DNA of 64,000 bases. Source: Amycolatopsis sp. NBC_01480. Its GTDB lineage: Bacteria; Actinomycetota; Actinomycetes; Mycobacteriales; Pseudonocardiaceae. The DNA is taken from contig NZ_CP109442.1 of NCBI RefSeq assembly GCF_036227205.1, forward strand, positions 2,914,001 to 2,978,000. The letters are read 5' to 3'. Shown in pieces: positions 40,755 to 49,640 of this stretch. How positions within the stretch are numbered: the first letter of the stretch is position 1; each line of letters opens with the position of its first letter. The notes beneath the pieces are model-generated. The model saw nothing but the letters and a program-made list of their open reading frames with translations. It was not told the DNA's origin and searched no databases. The position numbers were made by a program, and so were the translations under genes.

Positions 40755-42349
40755 GGTCGGCGCCCATCCCCCGCGTCGTCGCCGATGACGTCTCGCGAGA
40801 CCATCCGCCGGTCGTTGAACAGGTCCTTGTCGTCGACGCCGAAGCGGCGCACGTGTTCCTCGTCCTCTTCGCCTTCGCCCTGCGTCGCGGCCGGGGCGAG
40901 GAACTTCGTGTCGTCGCGCGGCGGCTCGGGAGAGATCTGCTCGGCCTTGCGCAGCGCGATCGCCTCCTCCTCCGGCAGGTCGTCGACGGGCAGCGGCCGC
41001 ACGGGGCTCTTGCCCGAGCCCGCGCCGAACCCACGGCCCTGCCGCTCCTGCTCGCCGCTCAGCGCGCCACCCGCCGCGCCCGCGCCCAGCGCCGCGGCGC
41101 CCGCACCCAGCTCGCCGGCCGACATCCCGCCCCTGGGCGCGGCGGCCGGACTGCCGCTCGGCGACGGCGCCACCGTCGACTCCGGCGCGCTGCCGACGAA
41201 CCGGCCCCGGCCCAGCGTTTGGTCGCCGCCGCCGATCCCGCCCGTCGTGCCACGGCCGAACACCCCGTCGGCCATCGTGCCGGACCCGGGCGCGGCCGAA
41301 CCGCTCATCGGCGGACGGCCGGCCGAACCCGAACCCGAACCGGGACCGGCGCCGGAACCCGAGCCCAGCCCCGGACCGGAGCCCGGGCCGGGAATCCCGG
41401 ACCCGCCCGAAACCGGCGGCACAAAACCACCGGAAGACCGTTGCCCACCGCTGGGCTCCTGCGCGGTCCCGCGCCCCGGCGCCTCGACCCAGCCGGACGG
41501 CGGCGGAACGGCCGCCTGCCCACCGGAAGGAGCCGAAGACGTCGTCGTGCCATTGCCCGAACCCGAACCCGCACCAGGCCGCGCGGGCGGCGCCTGCACC
41601 GCGATCCCGTACGCGGGCGTGGGCGGGTCGACGTGCGCGTTGCTGACCGGCTGCACCACCGGCGGCTGGACGTAGTGTGACTGCACGGACGCCGAAGCCG
41701 GCTTGACGCTGCCGTCCGGCGTCACGTCGATCACCGAACCAGCCAGGTCCGTCACGCTCTTCTGGCCGCCCGGAGGGGCCACGGTCAACGTCTGCGGAGC
41801 GTTCAGCGTCTCGGTCGAGAGCAGGTTCTCGCCGCTCTGCTGCGCGTAGTCGTTCAACGCCTCGAGCGCCTGGCTGCGCGCGTTCTGCGCCGCGTCCACC
41901 TGAGACGCGTGGTCGGTCTCGAAGCCGATCAGGCTGGCCAGCGAATCGCCGACGGTGTAGCCGCCCGCGCCCTTCAGCACGGTGTCGGCGTCCGGCAGCT
42001 TGTACTTGGTGCGGTTGAAGGCCTCGCCTTGCGCGAACAGCATTTCCGCGGTGTGCGACACCTTCGTCATGGCGTCCTGGGAGAAGCCGGCCTGCTGCGT
42101 GAACACCTGCCCGGCCTGGCCGCCCGCCTCGCTCTGCCATTCGACGCCGAGCTGCGTCAGCTGCGTGCGCAACGTGTTGTCGGTGTCGGCGAGCGCGGAC
42201 GCGACGGCCTTCAGCGCGTCGACCGCGGTGCCGATGCTGCCGATCCCGTCGCCGGTGCCGAACCGCTCGATCTCGGTGGCGATGGCGGTGTCGGTCCAGC
42301 CGTCGAAACGGTGGTCGCGGATCCTGCCCGCGAGGTCGGAGATCTCCAC
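40751..42349 (-). CDS. PPE/WXG-like protein with long Gly/Pro/Ser-rich region
   Basis: 532-aa predicted type VII secretion substrate. Residues ~1-200 are helical (EIERFGTGDGIGSIGTAV; VEWQSEAGGQAGQVF has a W-containing turn), like the N-terminal domains of PPE or WXG proteins. Residues ~235-425 are low complexity with many GSG and PG steps. The C-terminus is acidic and ends with a conserved-looking RRFGVDDKDLFNDRRMVSRD. No Sec signal. It is directly upstream of and coupled to EspG, supporting export as an EspG client. Enzymatic function: none visible. Confidence 0.8.
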   Translation of the reverse strand: MEISDLAGRIRDHRFDGWTDTAIATEIERFGTGDGIGSIGTAVDALKAVASALADTDNTLRTQLTQLGVEWQSEAGGQAGQVFTQQAGFSQDAMTKVSHTAEMLFAQGEAFNRTKYKLPDADTVLKGAGGYTVGDSLASLIGFETDHASQVDAAQNARSQALEALNDYAQQSGENLLSTETLNAPQTLTVAPPGGQKSVTDLAGSVIDVTPDGSVKPASASVQSHYVQPPVVQPVSNAHVDPPTPAYGIAVQAPPARPGAGSGSGNGTTTSSAPSGGQAAVPPPSGWVEAPGRGTAQEPSGGQRSSGGFVPPVSGGSGIPGPGSGPGLGSGSGAGPGSGSGSAGRPPMSGSAAPGSGTMADGVFGRGTTGGIGGGDQTLGRGRFVGSAPESTVAPSPSGSPAAAPRGGMSAGELGAGAAALGAGAAGGALSGEQERQGRGFGAGSGKSPVRPLPVDDLPEEEAIALRKAEQISPEPPRDDTKFLAPAATQGEGEEDEEHVRRFGVDDKDLFNDRRMVSRDVIGDDAGDGRRP

Positions 42350-42358
42350 GCGCCCTCC

Positions 42359-42961
42359 CTAGCTCCGTGACTTCAGGTTCTGCAGCGCCAGGCCGGCGGC
42401 GTGGGCCGACATGTCGCACAGCTGCTGCTGGTTGTACGCGCCGGCGGTGATGGCAAACGCTTGCGCGGCCACGGTCTGCCCCTTCGCGACGCCGACGAGC
42501 GTCTCGCAGTCCGAAGGCGTGCCCGCCGCGCGGTAGTCGGTGATCGCCGGGTAGCCGCCGACTGTCGCCGGCGCCGTGGTCATGCTGTTCTTCCGCCGCG
42601 CCCCGGTCAGCCACTCCTGCACGTCCGCGCCGACGATCCGCAGGTGATAGGCGGAGAACGGCGCGGCCTGGCCGACGTCGAACACGCAGGTCGGCCCGTC
42701 CTGCGGGTCGGCGGCCTTGCGCGGGGCGCCGGTGACCTTCAGCTCGTCGAGCTGGACCTGGGACAGCAGGTCGCACGGGTCGACCCCGTTCACGGACAGG
42801 TCGGCCGGCCGCTGCGGCAGGTCGGAGGCCTTGGCCGCCTGCGACATCGCGCTCTTGGCCGTCTCCACCGGGTACGCCGTGCCGGGGGCGCCCGAGGAGC
42901 AGCCGGCCGCGCCGAAGAGCAGGGCCACCGCGACCAGCCGCTTACTGGACGCCGTGGGCAC
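42359..42961 (-). CDS. DUF3558 lipoprotein
   Basis: 200-aa secreted lipoprotein. The signal peptide with lipobox FGAAGC ends near residue 21; the DUF3558 domain follows, with DPCDLLSQVQLDEL near residue 60 and conserved Cys near residues 91, 152 and 181. I chose the GTG at 42961 because it gives a compact lipoprotein signal and has GGGGA upstream; a start at 42997 would add an Arg-rich head. DUF3558 proteins are common beside ESX-associated genes in Pseudonocardiaceae. It overlaps the upstream gene by 20 bp. Biochemical role unknown. Confidence 0.85.
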   Translation of the reverse strand: MPTASSKRLVAVALLFGAAGCSSGAPGTAYPVETAKSAMSQAAKASDLPQRPADLSVNGVDPCDLLSQVQLDELKVTGAPRKAADPQDGPTCVFDVGQAAPFSAYHLRIVGADVQEWLTGARRKNSMTTAPATVGGYPAITDYRAAGTPSDCETLVGVAKGQTVAAQAFAITAGAYNQQQLCDMSAHAAGLALQNLKSRS

Positions 42962-43331
42962 CGCGGTCCCCGAACGCCGCGGCCTTGTCCGCGTCACTGG
43001 CCTGGTAGGTCTTGGCGGCGTCGCGCAGCTGGGCGACGAGCTGGTGCAGGTTGGCGACGTACTCGCGCACCTGCGCGACGTACGAGTGATCGCCCTCGGC
43101 GACGACGGTGTTCCACGCCGCGATGGCGTTCACGCTCACGGTGTCGGCCGAAGGCGTGTCGATCCGCAGCTCGCCGAGGCGCGTGAGCAGCTTGTCCTCC
43201 AACGCGCCGACCTGCTCTTCGACCACGCGCGCGACGTCCAGCAGCTTCCCGGGCGCGACGACGATGTCCGCGACCCCCGGCGCCGCCGGGACGGACGACG
43301 CGAGGTCGGACAGCGGATTGCTTCCTGGCAT
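42942..43331 (-). CDS. Small helical (PE/WXG-like) ESX-associated protein
   Basis: 129-aa hypothetical protein, mostly helical, without signal peptide. The middle (VVEEQVGALEDKLLTRLGEL, then NAIAAWNTVVAEGDHSYVAQVREYV) resembles PE- or WXG-like proteins encoded at the head of such clusters in Amycolatopsis. It is first of the four-gene run (this gene, DUF3558, PPE-like, EspG), overlapping the lipoprotein gene. A role as a heterodimer partner of the PPE-like protein is plausible but inferred. Confidence 0.75.
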   Translation of the reverse strand: MPGSNPLSDLASSVPAAPGVADIVVAPGKLLDVARVVEEQVGALEDKLLTRLGELRIDTPSADTVSVNAIAAWNTVVAEGDHSYVAQVREYVANLHQLVAQLRDAAKTYQASDADKAAAFGDRGAHGVQ

Positions 43332-43423
43332 GCGCTACCCCTCACCTACGGACGGTGACCGGACGGACCCGTTACGAGGCTACCAACGACGAGGTACCGC
43401 CGAGGCGAAGTCCGCCGGAAAGT

Positions 43424-44689
43424 TCAGGCGCCGACGGTCGCGTCGAGCTCGCCGCTCGCGGCCTTCAGCGCGATGTCGTTGCGGTGGTGCGAGCCCGCGA
43501 GGCGCACCCGGTCCACCGTCTCGTACGCGTGCTTGCGCGCCGACTTCAACGACTTGCCGGTGCCGACCACGGACAGCACGCGCCCGCCGGAGGAGACCAC
43601 CGCGCCGTCTTCACGACGCCGCGTTCCGGCGTGCAGCACGCCTTCGATCTCGCCGCCGCTGATCACGTCGCCGGTGCGGGGCTTGCCGGGGTAGCCGTCG
43701 GCCGCGATCACGACGGTGACCGCCGCGCCGCCCGACCACTCCAGCGGCGGGTGTTCGGCGAGCTTGCCGGTGGCCGTCGCGTGCAGCAGCCCCGCGAGCG
43801 GAGTGCGCAGCAGGGCCAGCACGACCTGCGTCTCGGGGTCGCCGAACCGGCAGTTGAACTCGATCACCTGCGGGCCCTGCGAGGTCAGCGCCAGACCCGC
43901 GTACAGCAGGCCGGAGAAGGTGGCGCCCCGCGCGTCGAGCTCGTCGACCACGGGCTGCACGACCTTCTCGACGACGTCGGCCACGAGGTCTTCCGGGGCC
44001 CACGGCAGCGGCGCGTACGCCCCCATGCCGCCGGTGTTCGGCCCCTTGTCGTCGTCGCCGAGGCGCTTGAAGTCCTGCGCCGGCAGCAGCGGCACGACCG
44101 TGCGGCCGTCGACGAAGCAGAACAGCGAGGCCTCCGGTCCGTCCAAAAAGGACTCCAGGAGCACCGGGTGGCCGCCGTCGAGCAGCATCAGCGCGTGCTT
44201 GCGCGCCACCTCGATGTCCTCGGTGACGACCACGCCCTTGCCCGCGGCCAGTCCGTCGTCCTTCACCACCCAGGTGGGGCCGAAGCGGTTGAGCGCGGCG
44301 TCGAGGCGCGCGGGGGTGTCGACGACTTCGCTGCGCGCGGTGGGCACGTCAGCGGCGGCCATCACGTCCTTGGCGAACGCCTTCGAGCCCTCGATCCGGG
44401 CAGCCGTCGCCGACGGGCCGAAGCAGGCGATGCCGGCCTTGCGCACCGCGTCCGCGACGCCCGCGACCAGCGGCACCTCGGGGCCCACGACGACGAGGTC
44501 GGCCTGCCATTCCTTGGCCAGGGCGGTGACTGCTTCGGGATCGGCCGCCTCGACACCCATCTGCTCGGCGACCGCGGCGGTACCGGCATTGCCGGGCGCG
44601 CAGGCGAGCGCGGTGACGGCGGGATCGCCGGACACCGCGAGGACGAGTGCATGCTCACGGGCGCCGGACCCGATTACCAGTACGCGCAC
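43424..44689 (-). CDS. purD: Phosphoribosylamine-glycine ligase
   Basis: 421-aa GAR synthetase of purine synthesis: joins phosphoribosylamine and glycine with ATP. It starts [14 protein letters not shown], the N-terminal Rossmann part, with the ATP-grasp domain in the middle ([21 protein letters not shown]) and the signature [11 protein letters not shown] near residue 289. The GTG at 44689 matches the family start; the frame is open beyond it to a TTG at 44869 without homology. Monocistronic and divergent from the phosphodiesterase gene. Confidence 0.97.
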   Translation of the reverse strand: MRVLVIGSGAREHALVLAVSGDPAVTALACAPGNAGTAAVAEQMGVEAADPEAVTALAKEWQADLVVVGPEVPLVAGVADAVRKAGIACFGPSATAARIEGSKAFAKDVMAAADVPTARSEVVDTPARLDAALNRFGPTWVVKDDGLAAGKGVVVTEDIEVARKHALMLLDGGHPVLLESFLDGPEASLFCFVDGRTVVPLLPAQDFKRLGDDDKGPNTGGMGAYAPLPWAPEDLVADVVEKVVQPVVDELDARGATFSGLLYAGLALTSQGPQVIEFNCRFGDPETQVVLALLRTPLAGLLHATATGKLAEHPPLEWSGGAAVTVVIAADGYPGKPRTGDVISGGEIEGVLHAGTRRREDGAVVSSGGRVLSVVGTGKSLKSARKHAYETVDRVRLAGSHHRNDIALKAASGELDATVGA

Positions 44690-44898
44690 GCCGAACAGGG
44701 TAACCGGGGCCCGCCGGGCGGAACATTTCGCCGTCCGTGTGGCCCTGCCCGGAAGCGGATTCCATGCGCCGTTTACCCGGTTGTCGGTCCTTTGCCCCCT
44801 CTTCCGCCTCGCGCCGGACGCTTGCGGCTGTGAGGGTGACGCGGTATGTCGTGGCACGCCCGTCGTCAAGGCGGGATGCCGGTGAAGAGAGGTTCTCC

Positions 44899-46035
44899 AT
44901 GAAGCGCAAACGTGTCGGTGTGCTCGTACTGTCCGGACTGGCCCTGCTCGGCGTCGCGGGCCTGGCGATCGGCCCCGCCGCGGCGAGCGAGCCGGCCGCG
45001 GCGGGTGCGGCGGCGCAGGGCCGCGGGCACGATGACCCCGTGATCATCGGCCACCGGGGCGCGCCCGGCTACCGCCCCGAGCACACGCTCGCCTCGTACG
45101 AGCTCGCGTTCCGGATGGGCGTCAGTTATGTCGACGTCGACCTCGTGCCGACCAAGGACGGCCGGCTCGTCGCCCGGCACGAGCCGGAGATCGGCGGCAC
45201 CACCGACGTCGCCGACCACCCCGAGTTCGCCTCGCGCAAGAAGACCGAGGTGATCGACGGCGTTTCGCTGACCGGGTGGTTCACCGAGGACTTCACGCTG
45301 GCGGAGCTGAAGACGCTGCGCGCGAAGGAGCGGATCCCGCAGAACCGGCCCAACAACCAGCTGTACGACGGACGGTTCGAGGTGCCGACCTACCAGGAGG
45401 TGCTGGACCTGACCCGGCGGCTCGGCCGGGAGCTGCACCGGACGCTGGGCACCTACCCCGAGGTCAAGCACTCGACGCACTTCCAGCAGATCGGCAACCC
45501 GGTCGAGCCGAAGCTGGTGTCGATCCTGAACCGCAACGGGCTGAACCGGCCGGACGCGCCGGTGGCCATCCAGTCGTTCGAGGTGGCGAACCTGATCGCG
45601 CTGCACAAGCAGGTGCGGGTGCCGCTGCTGCAGCTCACCTCGGCGACGGGCGCGCCGGCCGACTTCGTCGCCGCCGGTGACAAGCGCACGTACGCCGACC
45701 TCGTGACGCCCGCGGGGCTGCGTGAGGTGGCGAAGTACGCGACTTACCTGGGGCCGGACAAGTCGCAGGTGATCCCGCTCGACGCCGCCGGCAATCTGGG
45801 CAAGCCGAGTTCGCTGGTCGCCGACGCGCACCGGGCGGGCCTGAAGGTGCAGCCGTACACCTTCCGCAACGAAAACCCGTTCCTGCCGGCGAACCTGCGC
45901 TCTTCGAGCAGCCCCTCCGCCTTCGGCAATGTGTTCGCCGAGGAGGCCGCGTTCCTCAAGGCCGGGGTCGACGGGTTCTTCGCGGACCAGTCGGACACCG
46001 CGCTGGAATCGCTGCACGACTTCCTCGGCCGCTGA
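44899..46035 (+). CDS. Secreted glycerophosphodiester phosphodiesterase
   Basis: 378-aa secreted GDPD hydrolysing glycerophosphodiesters to glycerol-3-phosphate and an alcohol, extracellular. It has a signal peptide of ~30 residues ([17 protein letters not shown], then AAA-like cleavage). The catalytic start is [23 protein letters not shown], with metal ligands Glu and Asp in [20 protein letters not shown], and His and Lys in PEVKHSTHF. The start is the ATG at 44899 with GAGAGG upstream. It may scavenge phosphate or lipid-derived carbon. Confidence 0.94.
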   Translation: MKRKRVGVLVLSGLALLGVAGLAIGPAAASEPAAAGAAAQGRGHDDPVIIGHRGAPGYRPEHTLASYELAFRMGVSYVDVDLVPTKDGRLVARHEPEIGGTTDVADHPEFASRKKTEVIDGVSLTGWFTEDFTLAELKTLRAKERIPQNRPNNQLYDGRFEVPTYQEVLDLTRRLGRELHRTLGTYPEVKHSTHFQQIGNPVEPKLVSILNRNGLNRPDAPVAIQSFEVANLIALHKQVRVPLLQLTSATGAPADFVAAGDKRTYADLVTPAGLREVAKYATYLGPDKSQVIPLDAAGNLGKPSSLVADAHRAGLKVQPYTFRNENPFLPANLRSSSSPSAFGNVFAEEAAFLKAGVDGFFADQSDTALESLHDFLGR

Positions 46036-46100
46036 CCGCTGAATTCCTTGGCAGGTAAAAGGATTCCGGTTTTGTCGGTGCCCGCCGTTAGAGTCGCGGC

Positions 46101-47132
46101 ATGGACCTCGGGGAGGAGATCGACCGGCTGGCGAAGGAGACGCAGTTCTCCGGCGTAGTACTCGCCAGCCGCGGAGCAGAGACGGTGCTCTCGAGTGCGC
46201 ACGGCATGGCGCATCGGGGGTACGAAGTACCGAACACGGTCGGCACCAGGTTCGCGATCGCCAGCGGCACCAAGGGTTTCACGGCGCTGGTGATCGTGAG
46301 CCTGATCGTCGAAGGGCTGCTTTCACTGGGCACCCGGGTGCGCACCCTGCTGGGCGCGGACCTGCCGCTGATCGACGACGGCGTCACGGTGGAGCACCTG
46401 CTGGCGCATCGATCCGGCATCGGCGACTACTACGACGAGGACGCGGAGCCACCGCCGCGGCCGCAGGAGTTGTCCGGGCCGGAGGGCTATCTGCGCGCGC
46501 TCGGCGGTTTCCCGCAACGGTTTCCGCCGGGCGAGCGGTTCGCCTACAACAACGGCGGTTACGCGGTGCTGGCGATCGTCGCCGCGAGGGCCGTGAACGA
46601 GCCCTTCGAGCGGCTGGTGCGCGAGCGGGTGTGCGTGCCGGCCGGAATGGCGGACACGGCGTTCCTGCGTTCGGACGAGCTGCCGGGCCGCACCGCGACC
46701 GGGTACCTGGAGAGCGGCCGGACGAACGTGTTCAGCACGCCGGTTGTCGGCTTCGGCGACGGCGGCATCTTCTCGACGGCGCCGGACTTCCACGCTTTCT
46801 GGCCGGCGCTGGCAGCGGGCCGGATCGTGCCGCGCGAGTGGGTGGCGCGGATGACCGCGGTGCACAGCGCGTCGACCGGAACCCGGCAGCAATACCGGTA
46901 CGGGCTGGGTTTCTGGCTGCCCGCCCGCGGCGACACGGTGCTGCTGGAGGGCTACGACTACGGTGTCTCGTTCCGGAGCACGTACCAGCCGTCGAGCGGG
47001 CTGACCTGCACCGTGCTGTCGAACACGGCCGAGGGCGCTTGGCCGATGGCCGCTTTGCTGGAGCGGGAGCTGGCCGGGTCGGCGGGTCCGCCGTATGGGC
47101 CGACACCGGAGGTGCCGCCCACCGATTCTTGA
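46101..47132 (+). CDS. Serine hydrolase of the class C beta-lactamase family
   Basis: 343-aa penicillin-binding-protein-like hydrolase. The SxxK motif is Ser55-Gly-Thr-Lys58, Tyr149 lies in FAYNNGG (the YxN position), and a downstream GxG/HxG-type motif is not obvious. No signal peptide is visible, so it may be cytoplasmic esterase-like rather than a true beta-lactamase. It starts 65 bp after the phosphodiesterase gene. Substrate unknown. Confidence 0.88.
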   Translation: MDLGEEIDRLAKETQFSGVVLASRGAETVLSSAHGMAHRGYEVPNTVGTRFAIASGTKGFTALVIVSLIVEGLLSLGTRVRTLLGADLPLIDDGVTVEHLLAHRSGIGDYYDEDAEPPPRPQELSGPEGYLRALGGFPQRFPPGERFAYNNGGYAVLAIVAARAVNEPFERLVRERVCVPAGMADTAFLRSDELPGRTATGYLESGRTNVFSTPVVGFGDGGIFSTAPDFHAFWPALAAGRIVPREWVARMTAVHSASTGTRQQYRYGLGFWLPARGDTVLLEGYDYGVSFRSTYQPSSGLTCTVLSNTAEGAWPMAALLERELAGSAGPPYGPTPEVPPTDS

Positions 47133-47217
47133 CGCGACCTTGACACCTGTCGAGCGGCCGGGCTAGCTTCTCCGGAACTTCAATGGTCTGTCCACATACC
47201 TTTCAGGTGGGTGCCCG

Positions 47218-48762
47218 ATGGATGTCTCCAACCCGCAGACCGCCGAGCCCGACGAAACCGATGAAGACAGCGCACGCCTGCACGCGCTCGGCTACGCGCA
47301 GGAACTCAAGCGGACGATGTCGTCGTTCTCGAACTTCGCGGTGTCGTTCACGATCATCTCGATCCTGTCCGGCTGCCTGACGCTGTACGGCTTCGGCATG
47401 AAAACCGGCGGGCCGGCGGCGATGATCTGGGGCTGGCCGCTGGTCGGGCTGTTCGTGATCCTGGTGGGCCTCGGCATGGCGGAGGTGTGCTCGAGCTACC
47501 CGACGGCGGGCGGCCTGTACTACTGGGCCGCGCGGCTGGCCACGCGCAACGGCCCGGCGTGGTCGTGGTTCACCGGCTGGTTCAACCTGATCGGCCAGAT
47601 CGCCGTCACGGCGGGCATCGACTTCGGCGCGGCGCTGTTCCTGAACGCGTTCCTGGACCTGCAATGGGGTTACAGCGCGACGCCGGGGCACACGATCCTG
47701 CTGCTGGCCATCATCCTGGTGGTGCACGGCGCGCTGAACACGTTCGGCGTGCGGGTGGTGGCGATCCTCAACAGCGTCAGCGTCTGGTGGCACCTGGTCG
47801 GGGTGCTGGTGATCGTGGGCGTGCTGATCTTCGTGCCGGCGAAGCACCAGGAAGCGTCGTTCGTGTTCGGCAGCTTCGTGAACCAGACGGGCTGGGGCTC
47901 GTCGGTGTACGTGTTCGCGCTCGGGCTGCTGCTGGCGCAGTACACGCTGACCGGGTACGACGCGTCGGCGCACATGACGGAGGAGACCAAGAACGCCGCG
48001 AAGGCCGGGCCGCGCGGGATCATCAACTCGATCCTGGTCTCGCTGGTCGCCGGGTGGATCCTGCTGATCGGGCTGACCTTCGCGATTCAGGACTACGCCG
48101 GCGAGGCCGGCTCGGCCACGGGGGTGCCGCCGGCGCAGATCTTCATCGACGCGACCGGCGCCGTCACGGGCAAGTTCCTGCTGCTGATCTGCATCGGCGC
48201 GCAGCTGTTCTGCGGCATGGCCTCGGTGACGGCGAACTCGCGGATGATCTACGCCTTCGCCCGCGACGGCGCCATCCCGGGCTCGAAACTCTGGCACCGG
48301 ATCAACAAGCGCACGCAGACCCCGACCAACGCCGTGTGGCTCGCCGCGGGCGGCGCGCTGATCCTGGCGCTGCCTTACCTGTGGAGCGCCACGGCTTACG
48401 CGGCGGTGACGTCGATCGCGACCGTCGGGCTGTACGTGGCGTACGTGATCCCCGTTTTCCTCCGCGTGCGCCGCGGCGACAGCTTCGAGAAGGGCCCGTG
48501 GAACCTGGGCCGCTGGGGCAAGCCGATCGGCATCGTCGCGACCGCGTGGGTCGTGGTGATCTTCGTGCTCTTCATGCTGCCGCAAGCCTTCCCGGTCACG
48601 GTCGACTCGTTCAACTACACGCCGATCGCGTTCCTGGTCGTCCTCGGCGGCGCGGCCCTGTGGTGGGTCCTCTCGGCGCGGAAGTGGTTCACCGGCCCGA
48701 AGGTCCAGGGCACCGAGGCCGAACTCGAGGCCGTTGAACAGGAACTGAAGGAACTCGGCTGA
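47218..48762 (+). CDS. APC-family amino acid permease
   Basis: 514-aa amino acid/polyamine/GABA transporter with about 12 membrane helices in residues ~35-480. It shows the family's SNFAVSFTIISI helix 1, MAEVCSSYPTAGGLYYWAARLA, and the GYDASAHMTEETKNA loop between helices 6 and 7, typical of the GABA/choline-permease branch. The short charged N-terminus and Glu-rich C-terminus are cytoplasmic. AGGTGGG lies upstream of the ATG. Substrate: amino acid or amine, not resolved. Confidence 0.93.
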   Translation: MDVSNPQTAEPDETDEDSARLHALGYAQELKRTMSSFSNFAVSFTIISILSGCLTLYGFGMKTGGPAAMIWGWPLVGLFVILVGLGMAEVCSSYPTAGGLYYWAARLATRNGPAWSWFTGWFNLIGQIAVTAGIDFGAALFLNAFLDLQWGYSATPGHTILLLAIILVVHGALNTFGVRVVAILNSVSVWWHLVGVLVIVGVLIFVPAKHQEASFVFGSFVNQTGWGSSVYVFALGLLLAQYTLTGYDASAHMTEETKNAAKAGPRGIINSILVSLVAGWILLIGLTFAIQDYAGEAGSATGVPPAQIFIDATGAVTGKFLLLICIGAQLFCGMASVTANSRMIYAFARDGAIPGSKLWHRINKRTQTPTNAVWLAAGGALILALPYLWSATAYAAVTSIATVGLYVAYVIPVFLRVRRGDSFEKGPWNLGRWGKPIGIVATAWVVVIFVLFMLPQAFPVTVDSFNYTPIAFLVVLGGAALWWVLSARKWFTGPKVQGTEAELEAVEQELKELG

Positions 48763-48822
48763 CGGGGAGGATTTCTTTCACGGCCTGCCCGCGCTCGGCT
48801 GTTGCTGGTGACTGTCACCGCT

Positions 48823-49263
48823 TCAGCCGAGCTGCTCGGCCAGCCCGACGATGATGCCCTCGGGACCGCGGACGTAGCAGAGCCGGAAGATGTTCTCGTA
48901 CTGCTCCAGCTCGCCGACGAGTTCGGCGCCGTGGGCGCGCAGGCGGGTGATGACGTCCTCGATGTCGTCAACGGCGAACATGACCCGCCGGATGCCCAGT
49001 GTGTTGGCCGGCGCGTCCTTCGGCTCGGGGGTGATGGCCTTCGGCCGGTGGAACTTCGCCAGCTCGACTCGGCCGGGGCCGTCCGGGACCCGCAGCATGG
49101 CCACGTCCTGGCGGACGTCGTCGAGCCCGATGACCCGTTCCGCCCCGCGCCAGTCGAGTGGTCCCTTGTTCTCCAGTTCCATGCCCAGTTCGACGAAAAA
49201 CGCGATAACCGCGTCAAGATCGTCGACGACGATGAGAACGTTGTCCATCCGCTGGATCGCCAC
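48823..49263 (-). CDS. VOC-family (glyoxalase-like) protein
   Basis: 146-aa vicinal oxygen chelate protein with two babbab modules (MDNVLIVVDDLDAVIAFFVELGMELE at the start; VMFAVDDIEDVITRLRAHGAE near residue 95). Metal-ligand candidates are weak, as the usual first His is missing, so it may be a binding or resistance protein rather than an active glyoxalase. It is convergent with the permease gene across a 60-bp gap. Confidence 0.88.
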   Translation of the reverse strand: MAIQRMDNVLIVVDDLDAVIAFFVELGMELENKGPLDWRGAERVIGLDDVRQDVAMLRVPDGPGRVELAKFHRPKAITPEPKDAPANTLGIRRVMFAVDDIEDVITRLRAHGAELVGELEQYENIFRLCYVRGPEGIIVGLAEQLG

Positions 49264-49377
49264 GCCGGCCCTCCTTCACTTGGTGCAGCCACGGTAACCA
49301 CTCCACCCGGGTCGGGCCCGGAGGTGGAGGCCCGGAGGTGGAGGCCCGGCCCGGCCGGCGTGGTGAAGATCGGGACG

Positions 49378-49596
49378 GTGACACTTCGCCGGATCATCAC
49401 GCTCGCCGTGGTCGCCGTGGCTGTCGCGCCTACAGCCGCACTCGCCGCGACGCTCGTGGCCACACCGACCGCGACGCCCGTCGCCGTCGGCCACGGTGTC
49501 GACCTCACCAACCCGTGCACTGCCGCCGGGCTGACCGACTTCCTGCTGCACGACCGGCTCCCGGCGAGCGACGCCGCCTGCGGGGCCGGCTCGTAA
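49378..49596 (+). CDS. Small secreted protein, uncertain
   Basis: 72-aa frame starting GTG at 49378. The first ~23 residues form a credible signal peptide (VTLRRIITLAVVAVAVA, cleavage after ALA), then a short mature part with two Cys and the sequence PCTAAGLTDFLLHDRLPA. No family recognised. The ribosome site is poor, and another GTG at 49363 is possible. The signal-peptide shape supports it being real; the gene could also be a remnant. It precedes the antiporter gene on the same strand. Confidence 0.45.
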   Translation: MTLRRIITLAVVAVAVAPTAALAATLVATPTATPVAVGHGVDLTNPCTAAGLTDFLLHDRLPASDAACGAGS

Positions 49597-49640
49597 GGCA
49601 GCCCGAGCGCGAGCCCGGCCCGTGGGTCAAGATGCGGGGC

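Noticed and set aside
46101..47132. True class C beta-lactamase resistance gene
   Set aside because: SxxK and a Tyr motif are present, but there is no signal peptide and no clear KTG-like motif, so only a family call is justified.
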